Of a stretch of 6,949 bases of DNA, positions 6,206-6,949 are shown piece after piece (position 1 is the stretch's first letter; every line of letters begins with the position of its first letter). Under the pieces are notes generated by a model that worked only from the letters and a program-made list of their open reading frames with translations, had not been told where the DNA came from and did no database searches. Origin of the DNA: Treponema sp. (lineage in GTDB: Bacteria > Spirochaetota > Spirochaetia > Treponematales > Treponemataceae); the NCBI GenBank assembly GCA_017453705.1, contig JAFTEK010000176.1, positions 1-6,949 on the forward strand. The letters run 5' to 3'. The position numbers and the translations under genes were made by a program.

Positions 6206-6949
6206 ATGAAAGTGAAAGTCTTGCATTTGTTTGCCTTGTTGCTCGTTTTTGCTGCCTTGCCTGCTTTCGCGGGTTTTTCCAGCTATGGCATTCCTGACTC
6301 ATCTGAGATAAGGGGGGGGATAGTTTCGTCATGGCTTGAGGCACCTCTTGCTCTGGTTCGCAGCAAGGAGGCTGAGTTCTTTGACGATGGGGCGGGGCAC
6401 TATTTCCAGGTAAGCCAGGAGTCCGAGGGGGCTTTTTGTAAAATAAAAATCGTGCCCAGGACTAGCATGAACGTTGACATCATAAGGGGAGGGCAGACTA
6501 CCAGGCAGGAGCAGGCCTCGTATATAGAAGGAAGCGCAGGAACCTGGGTTCTTTACCGCGACACGAAGAGCGGCAAGGGGGTCAGGATACGCATATATTT
6601 CAATGCTGATCCCGGAGTTTATCTGGAGCTTAGAAATGGTGACAACAAGACTTTCGCAGACATGGTGCTGTATGAATGTTATATGGTGCGGTCAGTGCCT
6701 CTCGGAGTTCGTTTTAAAAAGCTGTACACAATGTCTTTTGATGCCATACAGTCTTTGACAAGGAAATCCCTGCCCTGGGATTCTGTCAATGTTGTGCCCG
6801 GTCAGTATCATCCCGTCCTGCAGATGGCGGCAGTCATAAGAAATCACCTTCCCAGGATGGTCTATGCCCATGATGCCGCCTATAATGAGGATGGAAAGCT
6901 CTATTCTGTGCAGCGTAACGAGCCGTTGGACTTGAGCGATAAGGCGATA
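6206..6949 (+). CDS. Exported protein of unknown function, N-terminal 248 residues (3' end outside window)
   Basis: The frame is open from ATG 6206 to the window end. GGAG at 6192-6195 lies 10 bases before the start. The gene begins 36 bases after the activase stop with no terminator in between, so read-through transcription is plausible. Residues 1-22 (MKVKVLHLFALLL...) are a signal peptide ending in AFA, with predicted signal-peptidase I cleavage before Gly23. No lipobox cysteine is present. The mature part starts FSSYGIPDSSEIRGG and contains strand-rich segments such as GTWVLYRDTKSGKG, VRIRIYFNADPGVYLEL and VPLGVRFKKLYTMSF, then a more helical stretch (QMAAVIRNHLPRMV). This suggests a periplasmic or surface beta-rich domain. 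I do not recognise a named family; it resembles conserved hypothetical proteins of treponemes from memory only. A G8 run at codons 36-38 (see separate entry) makes its frame vulnerable to slippage. Confidence 0.85.
   Translation, partial: MKVKVLHLFALLLVFAALPAFAGFSSYGIPDSSEIRGGIVSSWLEAPLALVRSKEAEFFDDGAGHYFQVSQESEGAFCKIKIVPRTSMNVDIIRGGQTTRQEQASYIEGSAGTWVLYRDTKSGKGVRIRIYFNADPGVYLELRNGDNKTFADMVLYECYMVRSVPLGVRFKKLYTMSFDAIQSLTRKSLPWDSVNVVPGQYHPVLQMAAVIRNHLPRMVYAHDAAYNEDGKLYSVQRNEPLDLSDKAI
6312..6319 (+). repeat. G8 homopolymer inside the exported-protein gene
   Basis: Eight consecutive G residues encode part of Arg36 and all of Gly37-Gly38, just after the signal peptide. Loss of one G gives AGG GGG GGA TAG, an immediate stop. 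Gain of one G gives GAT AGT TTC GTC ATG GCT TGA, a stop within seven codons after the run. A one-base change in either direction would therefore abolish the protein. Confidence 0.75.

Overview
The window most likely comes from a spirochaete of the genus Treponema, probably a host-associated species with moderate-to-high G+C. The reasons are: a very long fused BadF/HgdC-type activase with HgdB-like modules; lipoprotein signals with relaxed lipoboxes; a fragment of the two-component-regulator-propeller type that is abundant in treponemes; long poly-G tracts beside or inside genes for exported proteins; and heavy use of the Ile codon ATA despite G+C-rich coding sequence. The genus is inferred from family resemblance, not from a database search. 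All genes lie on the + strand.

Layout. (1) 1-309 is the 3' end of an RtcB RNA ligase gene; its start lies outside the window. (2) About 326-531 is a decayed fragment of a sensor-type beta-propeller gene. It is truncated at both ends and needs a frame change to be read. (3) 539-616 holds a strong sigma70-type promoter (TTGACA-17-GATAAT), a run of ten G just downstream of the -10, and a C-rich segment that can fold back on the run. (4) 644-1456 encodes two small lipoproteins 12 bases apart, closed by a clear intrinsic terminator (1475-1501). (5) After a probable second promoter (1525-1553), 1577-6169 encodes a 1530-residue protein. It carries two ASKHA ATPase/activator domains, each with the Fe-S cysteine pair, then a cysteine-rich linker and two HgdB-like halves. 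(6) 6206-6949 is the 5' part of a gene for an exported protein of unknown function. It has a signal peptide and a run of eight G at codons 36-38, and it continues past the window end.

How the parts fit. The two lipoproteins form one transcription unit that may be switched or tuned by the length of the G10 tract. The giant activase is a self-contained version of the ATP-driven electron-transfer systems used by 2-hydroxyacyl-CoA dehydratases and related reductases; its substrate cannot be read from the sequence. The downstream exported-protein gene follows after 36 bases without a visible terminator and may be co-transcribed. It carries its own candidate phase-variable tract. The most distinctive signals are the two poly-G tracts, both tied to exported proteins, and the all-in-one architecture of the activase/reductase.
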